Of a stretch of 14,800 bases of DNA, positions 7,022 to 14,731 are shown piece after piece; position 1 is the stretch's first letter, and every line of letters starts with the position of its first letter. Both the position numbers and the translations under genes were made by a program. Source of the stretch: Methylococcaceae bacterium UBA659 (GTDB lineage: Bacteria; Pseudomonadota; Gammaproteobacteria; Methylococcales; Methylomonadaceae); the NCBI GenBank assembly GCA_002299495.1, contig DBNZ01000023.1, forward strand, positions 1 to 14,800, given 5' to 3'. Under the pieces are notes generated by a model that saw only the letters and a program-made list of their open reading frames with translations, made no database searches and had not been told where the DNA came from.

Positions 7022-9112
7022 GTGAATCCTGTTAGGAAAGAATTTAAATACGGCGACCATATCGTTTCGTTAACAACAGGGGAGATTGCCCGTCAGGCGG
7101 ATGGTGCCGTACTCATTGATGTTGAAGGCACGGCTTTACTGGTGACCGTGGTCGGCAAGAAAGAGGCTATGGGTGGGGATTTTTTTCCGTTGACAGTCAA
7201 CTACCAAGAAAAGACTTATGCCGCCGGAAAGATTCCGGGAGGATATTTCAAACGGGAAGGCCGGCCATCGGAACAAGAGACGTTGGTGTCACGACTGATT
7301 GACCGTCCAATCCGGCCTTTATTTCCTGAAGCGTACACCCACGAAGTACAAATTATTGCCACGGTCATTTCGTTGAACCCAGAAGTGGATACGGAAGTGC
7401 CAGCCTTGCTGGGGGCTTCGGCGGCATTGGCTGTTTCGGGGTTGCCTTTCAACGGCCCGATCGGGGCCGCTTGCGTGGGTTATCGGGATGGCCAATATCT
7501 ACTGAATCCCTCACCGTCGGCGCTGAAAGCATCGCAATTGAACCTAGTGGTGGCCGGCACCGCTAAGGCGGTGTTGATGGTTGAGTCAGAAGCCCGCTGT
7601 TTGTCTGAAGAAGTGATGTTGGGGGCGGTATTGTACGGTCATGGACAAATGCAGGCCGCGATCAATGCCATCAACGAATTTGCCGCGATGGCGCAGACCG
7701 GGACGGTCTCATGGGTCGCCCCGGAGTCTAATGCCGAACTGGTGGCCTTGGTCACCGCAGCAGCCGAGGTCGGTATTAAGGCCGCTTACCAGATGCCAGA
7801 GAAATTGGCCCGGCAAGAGCAACTGAAAAGCCTACGCAATGCGGTGGTGGAAAAATTAACCGCCAGCAGCGACAGCTATGCCGCAAGCGATATTCGCCTC
7901 ATCATTGAACACTTGGAATACGCTATCGTCCGCAACGCCATTTTGCATGAGGGTAAACGGATAGATGGCCGTGCTTTGGATTCCATCCGGCCGATTGCCA
8001 TCAGGACGGGCGTGTTACCACGGACTCACGGTTCGGCGTTGTTTACCCGGGGTGAAACCCAGGCCTTGGTGGTGGCTACGTTGGGAACCCAACGGGATGC
8101 CCAAATCATCGACGCCTTGGCCGGCGAATTCAAAGAACCTTTTATGCTGCATTATAATTTTCCTCCCTACAGCGTAGGGGAAACCGGGCAAGTGGGCTCG
8201 CCTAAACGCCGTGAAATTGGCCATGGCCGTCTGGCTAAACGGGGTGTCAGCGCCGTCCTGCCCAATATGGAAGAATTCCCTTATGCCATCCGTGTGGTTT
8301 CGGAAATCACCGAATCCAACGGTTCCAGCTCGATGGCGTCGGTCTGTGGCAGCTCGTTAGCCTTGATGGATGCGGGCGTACCCTTGTCGGCACCGGTTGC
8401 GGGTATTGCCATGGGTTTAATCAAGGAAGGCGACCGTTTTGCCGTGTTGTCCGACATCATGGGCGATGAGGACCACCTAGGCGATATGGATTTTAAAGTG
8501 GCGGGTTCCGAGCAAGGCATTACTGCGTTGCAGATGGACATCAAGATCGACGGTATCACCGCCGAGATCATGGAAATCGCATTGGCACAAGCCAAACAAG
8601 GGCGGCTGCATATCCTTAGCGAAATGAACAAGGCCTTGTCGCAAAGCCGCACCGAAATGTCCGATTTCGCGCCGCGTATCATTAGCTTCAAAATTGATCC
8701 GAGCAAAATCCGTGAAGTCATTGGCAAGGGTGGCGCCACCATTCGCGGTATCACCGAACAGACCGGCGCCAGCGTCGATTTGACCGATGATGGCATCGTC
8801 AAAATTGCCTCTGTTGACAAAGCGGCCGGCGAAGAAGCGCGCCGATTGATCGAAGAAATCACCGAAGATGTGGAAGTCGGAAAAATTTACGAAGGCAAGG
8901 TGGTGCGGCTGATGGATTTTGGCGCGTTTGTCACTATTTTGCCGGGCAAGGACGGCTTGGTGCATATCTCGCAAATCTCCGATGAACATGTCGGCAAAGT
9001 CAGCGACAGGCTAAACGAAGGTGACTTGGTGCGGGTGAAGGTATTGGAAATCGACCGTCAAGGCCGGGTCAGGCTCAGCATGAAAGAAGCCGAAATTAAA
9101 GAGGAAATTTGA
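7022..9112 (+). CDS. pnp: Polyribonucleotide nucleotidyltransferase (PNPase)
   Basis: PNPase degrades RNA 3' to 5' using phosphate, releasing nucleoside diphosphates, and is a trimeric core part of the RNA degradosome. The 696-aa product (E. coli 711) has two RNase PH domains separated by a helical domain. The active-site stretch EDHLGDMDFK gives Asp484, Asp490 and Lys492, matching E. coli D486, D492 and K494. A KH domain follows with its GXXG loop at 568-571 (GKGG), then an S1 domain from about 619 (GKIYEGKVVRLMDFGAFV, ending QGRVRLSMKEAE). The C-terminus is short and lacks an extended tail after S1. The start is GTG at 7022 with AAGGA at 7009-7013 and 8 nt spacing. The next in-frame ATGs are far inside the first RNase PH domain. 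Confidence 0.98.
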   Translation: MNPVRKEFKYGDHIVSLTTGEIARQADGAVLIDVEGTALLVTVVGKKEAMGGDFFPLTVNYQEKTYAAGKIPGGYFKREGRPSEQETLVSRLIDRPIRPLFPEAYTHEVQIIATVISLNPEVDTEVPALLGASAALAVSGLPFNGPIGAACVGYRDGQYLLNPSPSALKASQLNLVVAGTAKAVLMVESEARCLSEEVMLGAVLYGHGQMQAAINAINEFAAMAQTGTVSWVAPESNAELVALVTAAAEVGIKAAYQMPEKLARQEQLKSLRNAVVEKLTASSDSYAASDIRLIIEHLEYAIVRNAILHEGKRIDGRALDSIRPIAIRTGVLPRTHGSALFTRGETQALVVATLGTQRDAQIIDALAGEFKEPFMLHYNFPPYSVGETGQVGSPKRREIGHGRLAKRGVSAVLPNMEEFPYAIRVVSEITESNGSSSMASVCGSSLALMDAGVPLSAPVAGIAMGLIKEGDRFAVLSDIMGDEDHLGDMDFKVAGSEQGITALQMDIKIDGITAEIMEIALAQAKQGRLHILSEMNKALSQSRTEMSDFAPRIISFKIDPSKIREVIGKGGATIRGITEQTGASVDLTDDGIVKIASVDKAAGEEARRLIEEITEDVEVGKIYEGKVVRLMDFGAFVTILPGKDGLVHISQISDEHVGKVSDRLNEGDLVRVKVLEIDRQGRVRLSMKEAEIKEEI

Positions 9113-9146
9113 TTTCGGATAGGTTTTTAAGACGTTGATTCAACAC

Positions 9147-9172
9147 AAAGGGCCAATCGGCCCTTTTTTTTT
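9147..9172 (+). terminator. Intrinsic terminator after pnp
   Basis: GGGCC (9150-9154) and GGCCC (9159-9163) form a stem with an AATC loop, flanked by AAA (9147-9149) and nine T residues (9164-9172). It ends the superoperon. Read on the minus strand the stem is followed by only three T residues, so it is at best a weak terminator for the convergent DUF934 gene. Confidence 0.9.
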
Positions 9173-9197
9173 GTCAGTGCAACAATGCCCAGCGGGT

Positions 9198-9653
9198 TTA
9201 ATTGACCGAGTCTTGGTATTTGGCGGTGAAGTCTTGAAAATGGCCTAAAATCAGTGCCAACTGTTCCGGTTTTTCTGGTTCGAAAGCGTTGACGCCAACG
9301 CGGGATAGATAGAATGTTTGATCGGGGAGATAATGTCCGACGGCGCGGATTTCACCTTCAAAGTGGTAGCGGCTACGGAGCAGCCAAGCAAACGAAAACA
9401 ACCGGCCATCGGCAAATGTTGGGAAATCCAATTCAATCAGGCTGATCCGATCGAGGCTCCCGGCCAAACTAGCGATATTGTCAGAAGGACTGATGCGGAC
9501 GCCTAATAGGCCATCGTGATGAAGTAACGCTGTGCTGGCGTTTAGCCAGCGGCTGAAAGAAACGCAAATATTGCCTACGGGCAATTCTGCGGCGGCGTCA
9601 GCCACATAATGCCAGCTGTTTTCGCAGAGTTGTTGGTCTTTAATGATTTGCAT
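9198..9653 (-). CDS. DUF934 family protein, sulfite-reductase-associated
   Basis: This 151-aa protein begins MQIIKDQQL and carries the DUF934 signature: LLGVRISPSDN, LDFPTFADGR, SFAWLLRSRY, GEIRAVGHYLPDQTFYL and RVGVNAFEP. Family members are nearly always found next to a siroheme sulfite/nitrite reductase gene, as in Pseudomonas, where they are annotated as putative oxidoreductases in sulfite reduction; the biochemical role is not established. No cofactor motif, signal peptide or membrane segment is visible, so it is probably cytoplasmic. The ATG at 9653 has AAGGAG (plus-strand 9661-9666) 7 nt upstream and lies 14 bp inside the end of the reductase gene, pointing to one transcript and coupled translation. 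The opposing pnp gene ends 85 bp away. Confidence 0.88.
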   Translation of the reverse strand: MQIIKDQQLCENSWHYVADAAAELPVGNICVSFSRWLNASTALLHHDGLLGVRISPSDNIASLAGSLDRISLIELDFPTFADGRLFSFAWLLRSRYHFEGEIRAVGHYLPDQTFYLSRVGVNAFEPEKPEQLALILGHFQDFTAKYQDSVN

Positions 9654-11292
9654 AAACCTGCTCCTTAAAAGGATCGATCCCGACCCGTTTCACCGTATCC
9701 AAAAAACTTTCATCCTCTAGGCGTTGTTTGATGTAGACATCCAAAATGTCCAATACAGCCTGGGTGATTTGGTCTTTGGCAACGGCAGGTCCCAACCGCT
9801 CGCCAATGGCGGCTTCGTTTTCCGAGGAACCGCCCAGGGTTATTTGATACCATTCCGCGCCTTTTTTATCGACACCGAGGATGCCGATATGGCCCACGCT
9901 TTGGTGGGCGCAGCCGTTCATACAGCCGGAGAAATTAATCTTAATGTCGCCTAGGTCATGGATGTAATCCATATCGTCCAATGCTGCGTTGATTTCCTTG
10001 GTCACGCCGATGGAGCTGGCGTTGGCCAGCGAGCAGAAATCCAAACCCGGGCAGCAAATGATGTCGGTCACCGTGCCGATGTTCGGGGTCGCCAGATTCA
10101 GCTCGGATAAGCGTCGCCATAATGGGAACAAGTCGGCTTGTTTGACATCGGCAAAGACTAGGTTCTGCCGGTGGGTGGTGCGAATTTCACCAAAGCTGTA
10201 TTCATCCGCCAAGTCGGCGACGGCATCCAGTTGCTGGTCGGTCAAATCGCCGGGCGGGACACCGGGTGCTTTTAACGACAAAAAAACGGCCCGGTAGCCG
10301 GCTATTTTGTGGGCGGCGGTGTTGTGTTGGCACCAAGCCGCAAAAGCCGGGTGGTCCAGCCGGTACTGTTCAAAGGTGTTATCTTGGTTGGCATCGGCAG
10401 CATAGGGCGGCGCCTCGAAATGGGCCTTGATGGCGGCGATCCGTTGTTCGGGTAACACCAGGTTATCGCGGATTAAGCCCCATTCTGCTTCGACCATGCG
10501 GGTGAATTCTGCCATGCCCGTTTCTTTGACCAAGATTTTTATGCGAGCCTTGTACATGTTGTCGCGGCGGCCGAATAGGTTATAAATCCGTAAGATGGCT
10601 TCCAGGTAGGACAACAAATGTGGTGTTTCCAAGAAAGGCCGGATTACCTGGCCGATAACGGGTGTCCGGCCTAAGCCTCCGCCCACTAGGATCCTAAAGC
10701 CAATGTCACCGGCATGGTTTTCCACCAAATGTACGCCGATGTCATGGAATTGGGTCGCGGCCCGGTCATGCCGGGCGCCGCTGACGGCAATTTTGAATTT
10801 TCGGGGCAGGTAATCGAATTCAGGATGGAATGTGGTCCATTGCCGGATGAGTTCGCAATAGGGGCGCGGGTCTTCGATTTCGTCCACACATACGCCCGCT
10901 AAGTGATCGGTGGTGGTGTTGCGCATGCAATTGCCGCTGGTTTGTATCGCATGCATTTGCACCGCAGCCAATTCCGCTAGGATATCGGGCACTTGTTCTA
11001 GCTTCGGCCAGTTGAACTGGATATTTTGCCGGGTGGTGAAATGGCAGTAGTTTTTATCGTAGGTCCTGGCGATGTGGCCGATTTTGCGTACTTGCTTGGA
11101 GCTTAAGAGACCATAAGGCACGGCGATGCGCAACATGGGTGCGTGGGTTTGGATATACAGGCCGTTGCGTAGGCGCAATGCGCGGAATTGTTCGTCCGTC
11201 AACTCGCCTTTTAGATAGCGTTCCGTTTGCCTACGAAATTGGGCGACCCGTTCTTCAACGAGTGTTTGGTCTACTGGGTTGTACTGGTACAT
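9640..11292 (-). CDS. cysI: Assimilatory sulfite reductase, siroheme hemoprotein (nitrite/sulfite reductase family)
   Basis: The enzyme reduces sulfite to sulfide with six electrons in cysteine biosynthesis. The 550-aa protein shows the two-fold repeat of the family: a first ferredoxin-like half with HFTTRQNIQFNW (84-95) and TSGNCMRNTTTD (118-129), and a second half with EIRTTHRQNLVF (369-380). The siroheme-linked 4Fe-4S cluster cysteines are C414-x5-C420 and C457-x3-C461 (GCMNGC). I chose the ATG at 11292 because homologs begin MY-x-Y; an in-frame TTG at 11319 would add nine unlike residues. No strong ribosome site precedes the ATG (an AGGA lies about 20 nt upstream). The partner DUF934 and the lack of nirB/nirD support sulfite over nitrite, but the substrate cannot be settled from sequence. 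No flavoprotein (cysJ) is in the window, so the electron donor may be ferredoxin or an unlinked flavoprotein. Confidence 0.88.
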   Translation of the reverse strand: MYQYNPVDQTLVEERVAQFRRQTERYLKGELTDEQFRALRLRNGLYIQTHAPMLRIAVPYGLLSSKQVRKIGHIARTYDKNYCHFTTRQNIQFNWPKLEQVPDILAELAAVQMHAIQTSGNCMRNTTTDHLAGVCVDEIEDPRPYCELIRQWTTFHPEFDYLPRKFKIAVSGARHDRAATQFHDIGVHLVENHAGDIGFRILVGGGLGRTPVIGQVIRPFLETPHLLSYLEAILRIYNLFGRRDNMYKARIKILVKETGMAEFTRMVEAEWGLIRDNLVLPEQRIAAIKAHFEAPPYAADANQDNTFEQYRLDHPAFAAWCQHNTAAHKIAGYRAVFLSLKAPGVPPGDLTDQQLDAVADLADEYSFGEIRTTHRQNLVFADVKQADLFPLWRRLSELNLATPNIGTVTDIICCPGLDFCSLANASSIGVTKEINAALDDMDYIHDLGDIKINFSGCMNGCAHQSVGHIGILGVDKKGAEWYQITLGGSSENEAAIGERLGPAVAKDQITQAVLDILDVYIKQRLEDESFLDTVKRVGIDPFKEQVYANH

Positions 11293-11334
11293 AGCGCGTG
11301 TACGATGCGTTCCTGGCAATGAGATGAGCCTGTC

Positions 11335-11363
11335 ATGATATATCTCTAGCGATAAAATGACAA
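11335..11363 (-). promoter_or_regulatory. Sigma70-type promoter of the cysI-DUF934 pair
   Basis: On the minus strand, -35 TTGTCA (plus 11358-11363) and -10 TATCAT (plus 11335-11340) are separated by 17 bp and lie about 42 bp before the ATG at 11292. They match consensus at 5 of 6 positions each with ideal spacing. The site lies in the 148-bp divergent gap shared with nhaD. I could not identify a CysB or other operator, and no equally good plus-strand promoter for nhaD. Confidence 0.6.
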
Positions 11364-11440
11364 TCTAATTGGTTGGTGATACCATGCCCTGCTATTTTTT
11401 GGCCTTTTTTTATTTTATTCAAATCATTATAGGGGGATGT

Positions 11441-12802
11441 GTGATTCGTTTTTTTCTGGTGTTACTGGCGGCTTTTGTGTGGCCGGAGTGGGCGATGGCG
11501 GAAGGGTTTACTAACCTGGACATGACCGATACCCAGCGCGGTATTTACACGGTGTTGATTTTTTTGATCGCTTATGGGTTTGTAATGACTGAGGAATTTA
11601 CTCATTTGAGTAAATCTAAGCCGGTCATTTTGGCGGCCGCGATCATTTGGGCGCATGCCGCCATCTTGGCCACCGAAAAAGGGGTGCCGACCGAACAATT
11701 GCATGCGGCATTTGAGCATGGCTTGAAAGAATACGCCGAATTGATGTTGTTCTTGCTGGTGGCAATGACCTTTATCAATGCGATGGCGGAACGCAATGTA
11801 TTCGAGGCCCTGCGCTCTTGGTTGGTCAGGAAGCAATTTGGTTATCGTCAGTTGTTTTTGATTACGGGCGTCATTACCTTTTTCTTGTCGTCGGTGGCGG
11901 ACAACCTGACGTCGGCTTTGTTGGTCGGTGCGGTGGTGTTGGCGGTGGGGGCCGATAACCCAAAATTCATCAGCGTTGGCTTTGTTAATCTGGTGGTGGC
12001 GGCCAATGCCGGCGGCGCGTTCTGCCCGTTTGGCGACATTACCACCTTGATGGTCTGGCAGGCCGAATACGCCGAGTTTTTCGATTTCTTTAAATTGTTT
12101 ATTCCTTCCGTCGTCAATTACGCCGTGCCGGCCGCAGTGATGTATTTTGCTGTGCCTGATGAGTACCCTAAGGCCACCGAGGAAAAGGCCGTGGCCATGA
12201 AATCCGGTGCCATTACTATTTGCGCCTTGTTCATGCTGACTATCGCTACCGCCGTAAGCTTCAAACAAGTCCTGCATTTGCCGCCGTTCATGGGCATGAT
12301 GGCCGGTTTGTCGGTGCTGATGCTGTTTGGTTATTTCATCAAAACCCGCTACACGATTGAAGGCGAGGAGCGTTTTGATATTTTCAACAATGTCCGTCAT
12401 GCCGAGTGGGACACGTTGCTGTTTTTCTTCGGCGTGGTGTTTGCGGTCGGCGGCTTAGGCTACATCGGTTACCTGGAATTGTTGTCCGGCGCAATGTATG
12501 AAGGCCTAGGCGCAACCACGGCCAATATCATGGTTGGTATTATTTCGGCCATTGTTGACAACATCCCGGTCATGTTCGCAGTTCTGAACATGGGCCTGGA
12601 TATGGATTTGTACCAGTGGCTGTTAGTCACGTTGACCGCCGGGGTCGGTGGCTCGATGTTGTCTATAGGCTCAGCCGCAGGCGTCGCATTGATGGGTCAG
12701 TCTGACCGCAAATACACCTTTTTTAGCCACTTGAAATGGACTCCCGCCATTGCCGTCGGCTATGTCGCCAGTATTTTCACCCATTATTTGATCAATGGTT
12801 GA
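11441..12802 (+). CDS. nhaD: NhaD-type Na+/H+ antiporter
   Basis: NhaD proteins exchange cytoplasmic Na+ (or Li+) for protons in sodium and alkali tolerance, and belong to the ion transporter superfamily. The 453-aa product is strongly hydrophobic with about a dozen membrane segments. Family motifs include TEEFTHLSKSKPVILAAAI (50-68), SSVADNLTSALLVG (150-163), NAGGAFCPFGDITTLMVWQ (189-207) and AIVDNIPVMFAV (370-381); Asp154-Asn155 and Asp373-Asn374 are the paired DN sites of the two inverted halves. I prefer the GTG at 11441: AGGGGG lies at 11431-11436, and the product then opens with MIRFFLVLLAAF...AMA-EG, a signal-like segment also present in homologs. In-frame TTG 11369 and ATG 11384 upstream would add a hydrophobic stretch without a ribosome site. 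ampG follows after 32 bp. Confidence 0.88.
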   Translation: MIRFFLVLLAAFVWPEWAMAEGFTNLDMTDTQRGIYTVLIFLIAYGFVMTEEFTHLSKSKPVILAAAIIWAHAAILATEKGVPTEQLHAAFEHGLKEYAELMLFLLVAMTFINAMAERNVFEALRSWLVRKQFGYRQLFLITGVITFFLSSVADNLTSALLVGAVVLAVGADNPKFISVGFVNLVVAANAGGAFCPFGDITTLMVWQAEYAEFFDFFKLFIPSVVNYAVPAAVMYFAVPDEYPKATEEKAVAMKSGAITICALFMLTIATAVSFKQVLHLPPFMGMMAGLSVLMLFGYFIKTRYTIEGEERFDIFNNVRHAEWDTLLFFFGVVFAVGGLGYIGYLELLSGAMYEGLGATTANIMVGIISAIVDNIPVMFAVLNMGLDMDLYQWLLVTLTAGVGGSMLSIGSAAGVALMGQSDRKYTFFSHLKWTPAIAVGYVASIFTHYLING

Positions 12803-12834
12803 TCTGCGAACATGCGGAAAATGCATTGGCTAAT

Positions 12835-14136
12835 ATGAATTGGCGCACGGCATTTTCCCTTTATGCCCAGCCGCGTGTGCTGGGCATGTTGTTTCTGGGG
12901 TTTTCCGCCGGGTTGCCTTATCTGTTGGTGTTTTCCACGCTGTCGGCCTGGCTTAGGGACGCAGGGGTAGCGAACACCGTCATCGGTTTTTTTAGCTGGG
13001 TGGGGGTCACCTATTCCACCAAAGTGTTTTGGGCGCCTATCGTAGACCGGGTGCCGTTGCCCTTGTTGACCCGCTGGCTGGGTAAGCGCCGAAGTTGGAT
13101 GTTAGTGGCGCAATTGGGCATTGCCGGGGGCTTGTTGGCCATGGCCAACACCGACATCCAGCAGCACTTGGAACTGTGTGCTTTGTTTGCCGTTGGCGTG
13201 GCGTTCTGCTCGGCGACCCAAGATATAGCGATTGACGCCTACCGTATCGAAGCCGTCAAATTGGAGTTTCAGGGCGCCATGGCGGCGATGTATGTGTTGG
13301 GTTACCGGCTGGCGGTGTTATGCGCCGGGGCGGGGGCGTTTTACCTAGCGGAGTTTTTTAGCTGGCCGTTCGCCTATCGGGTGATGGCGGCGGGGATGTC
13401 GGTGGGTGTGCTGGCGACCTTGCGGTTGTCTGAACCTGAGCACCCGCTACGGCCTGCAGCATCTGACCATGCGGGGAAAAGCGCCGTTAAGCGGCTGGGC
13501 CGATCGGTGTCCGTGGCCGTGGTCAAGCCGTTCACCGAGTTTTTTACCCGTAATGGCAGCTTGGCCTGGTTAATTTTGGCGCTGATCGCCGTTTATAAAA
13601 TGAGCGACGTGACGATGGGGGTGATGGCCAACCCGTTTTATCTGGATTTGGGCTTTTCAAAAACGGAAATTGCCGAAGTCAGCAAAATTTTTGGTTTTTT
13701 TATGACCATTTTCGGCGCGGCGCTGGGCGGGGTCATGGTGGCTAGATACGGCATCATGCGGCCCTTGTTGCTAGGGGCGGTCATGGTGGCCAGCACCAAT
13801 GTGTTGTTTGCCATTTTGGCGGTCAACGAGCCGGACTTATTGTTGCTGGCCGCAGTTATCAGCGCGGATAATTTAAGCGGCGGTTTGGCGGGCTCGGCGT
13901 TCATCGCCTATTTGTCCAGCCTGACCAACAGGGAACACACGGCCACGCAATACGCTTTGTTCACTTCGTTAATGACCTTGCCCGCCCAATTGTTAGGCGG
14001 CTTTTCCGGAATTATCGTCGATAGCCACGGCTATCCAATGTTTTTTATCTACGCTGCCGGCGTCGGTTTGCCCGCGATCGTGTTAGTCTCATGGTTGATG
14101 CGGAAAACAGTTGCAAAGCCAGCCGGGGCGGCCTGA
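12835..14136 (+). CDS. ampG: AmpG-like MFS permease
   Basis: The 433-aa product is a major facilitator superfamily inner-membrane protein resembling AmpG, which imports anhydro-muropeptides released from the cell wall for peptidoglycan recycling and beta-lactamase signalling. AmpG-type motifs include FLGFSAGLPYLLVFSTLSAW (about 18-37), the GVTYSTKVFWAPIVDR loop, the LGKRRSWML turn (motif A equivalent), and SATQDIAIDAYRIE (126-139). It is shorter than E. coli AmpG (491 aa), consistent with 12 membrane segments. The start is uncertain: the ATG at 12835 gives the natural MNWRTAFSLYAQPRVLGML terminus but only a weak GGAAAA lies about 14 nt upstream; a TTG at 12826 is an alternative. No ampC, nagZ or ampD lies nearby, so the muropeptide substrate rests on family membership. 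It overlaps the next gene by one base (TGATG). Confidence 0.82.
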   Translation: MNWRTAFSLYAQPRVLGMLFLGFSAGLPYLLVFSTLSAWLRDAGVANTVIGFFSWVGVTYSTKVFWAPIVDRVPLPLLTRWLGKRRSWMLVAQLGIAGGLLAMANTDIQQHLELCALFAVGVAFCSATQDIAIDAYRIEAVKLEFQGAMAAMYVLGYRLAVLCAGAGAFYLAEFFSWPFAYRVMAAGMSVGVLATLRLSEPEHPLRPAASDHAGKSAVKRLGRSVSVAVVKPFTEFFTRNGSLAWLILALIAVYKMSDVTMGVMANPFYLDLGFSKTEIAEVSKIFGFFMTIFGAALGGVMVARYGIMRPLLLGAVMVASTNVLFAILAVNEPDLLLLAAVISADNLSGGLAGSAFIAYLSSLTNREHTATQYALFTSLMTLPAQLLGGFSGIIVDSHGYPMFFIYAAGVGLPAIVLVSWLMRKTVAKPAGAA

Positions 14137-14390
14137 TGCAATGCCGCGTCGGTTGTGGCGCTTGCTGCATAGCCCCGTCCATTTCATCGGCCATGCCCTT
14201 GTATCCATCTGGCAAACCTGCCGGGATGCGGTGCCTGCATTTGGACGAGGCAAATCGATGCCGCCTCTTTTTCCAGACTAACCGGCCGCAAGTATGCCGG
14301 GGTTTTAAACCCACCGAGGATGCTTGCGGAAGCAGCCGAGATGAGGCCTTGGCGATTTTAACGGAATGGGAAAAATTAACGGCCCATTAG
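14136..14390 (+). CDS. YkgJ-family cysteine-cluster protein
   Basis: This 84-aa protein has eight cysteines (3, 7, 10, 11, 33, 42, 54, 64) in the arrangement of the YkgJ zinc- or iron-chelating family: C-x3-C-x2-CC in MQCRVGCGACCIAPS, then SGKPAGMRC, NRCRLF, QVCRGF and ACG. The near-identical opening GCGACCIAPSIS in family members supports the ATG at 14136, which shares its A with the ampG stop (TGATG), so translation is probably coupled. A longer frame from 14091 would overlap ampG and has no family support. The family is thought to bind a metal ion or Fe-S cluster, but its role is unknown; it is cytoplasmic by appearance. No clear terminator follows. Confidence 0.88.
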   Translation: MQCRVGCGACCIAPSISSAMPLYPSGKPAGMRCLHLDEANRCRLFFQTNRPQVCRGFKPTEDACGSSRDEALAILTEWEKLTAH

Positions 14391-14412
14391 TGTCTGCTGG
14401 CTGGACAGTCTA

Positions 14413-14508
14413 GGCATGACCAACAAAAACCCATCCTTTTCAAAAAAAGTTTCATGCCAATAAACGCCATTTTTTGCAAATTCTGTGGCATACGGTTGGG
14501 TTTTTTGG
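14413..14508. repeat. Nested imperfect inverted repeats downstream of the ykgJ-like gene
   Basis: Three pairings are visible. GGCATGA (14413-14419) matches TCATGCC (14452-14458). ATGCCA (14454-14459) matches TGGCAT (14486-14491). CCAACAAAAACCCATCC (14420-14436) nearly matches the reverse of GGTTGGGTTTTTTGG (14494-14508). The first two share bases, so they would be alternative folds. T-runs at 14470-14475 and 14501-14506 could end transcription, but neither follows a compact GC-rich stem. It may be a terminator region or a small palindromic element. Confidence 0.4.
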
Positions 14509-14631
14509 CAACAAAGCACGGCATTTTTTTCTCTCATGATAGGCTATTACCCGCCGCAGGACAGGCCAGACAATCTGCATTGATGCGTTCTTAATCCATT
14601 CTTTTGTAAAAACTTTGCGGAGTTTCGTCAT
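14452..14631 (-). CDS. Candidate small ORF, 59 aa, basic, unrecognised
   Basis: On the minus strand an ATG at 14631 follows AGGA with 6 nt spacing and opens a 59-codon frame to a TGA at 14452-14454. The product begins MTKLRKVFTKEWIKN and is very basic, with three cysteines, and ends CKKWRLLA. I recognise no family. It spans the inverted repeats at 14452-14508, which argues against real coding. Its start overlaps that of the plus-strand candidate at 14630 by two bases in a CATG. No good promoter is visible. Treat as unproven. Confidence 0.2.
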   Translation of the reverse strand: MTKLRKVFTKEWIKNASMQIVWPVLRRVIAYHERKKCRALLPKNPTVCHRICKKWRLLA

Positions 14632-14731
14632 GGCTAATCCTAGCAGTCCCTATGCTTTCCGTCATCATACCCTGGCCCTGGCTTTAGCCTTAGGGAAACT
14701 TAAGAACCAGTTGATTCCGTTCATACCCTAA
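14630..14731 (+). CDS. Candidate small ORF, 33 aa, unrecognised
   Basis: An ATG at 14630 has GGAG (14619-14622) with 7 nt spacing and opens a 33-codon frame beginning MANPSSPYAF and ending QLIPFIP, with an Ala/Leu-rich middle (LALALALG). The stop at 14729 falls just after GATTCCGTTC (14713-14722), which is the inverted copy of GAACGGAATC (14767-14776) in the neighbouring repeat. A longer ancestral gene may therefore have been cut by the repeat. No family is recognised and the reading frame may be chance. Confidence 0.25.
   Translation: MANPSSPYAFRHHTLALALALGKLKNQLIPFIP

Noticed and set aside
11462..12400. 312-codon open frame antisense to nhaD
   Set aside because: It is a shadow of the nhaD codons, rich in His/Gln/Arg, without a family match or ribosome site.
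12736..12834. 33-residue upstream extension of the AmpG-like permease overlapping nhaD
   Set aside because: The added residues are polar and overlap the conserved nhaD end; the natural start is near 12835.
14454..14594. Plus-strand 46-codon frame with a CKFC motif
   Set aside because: There is no ribosome site, it runs through the inverted repeats, and the motif is too short to mean anything.
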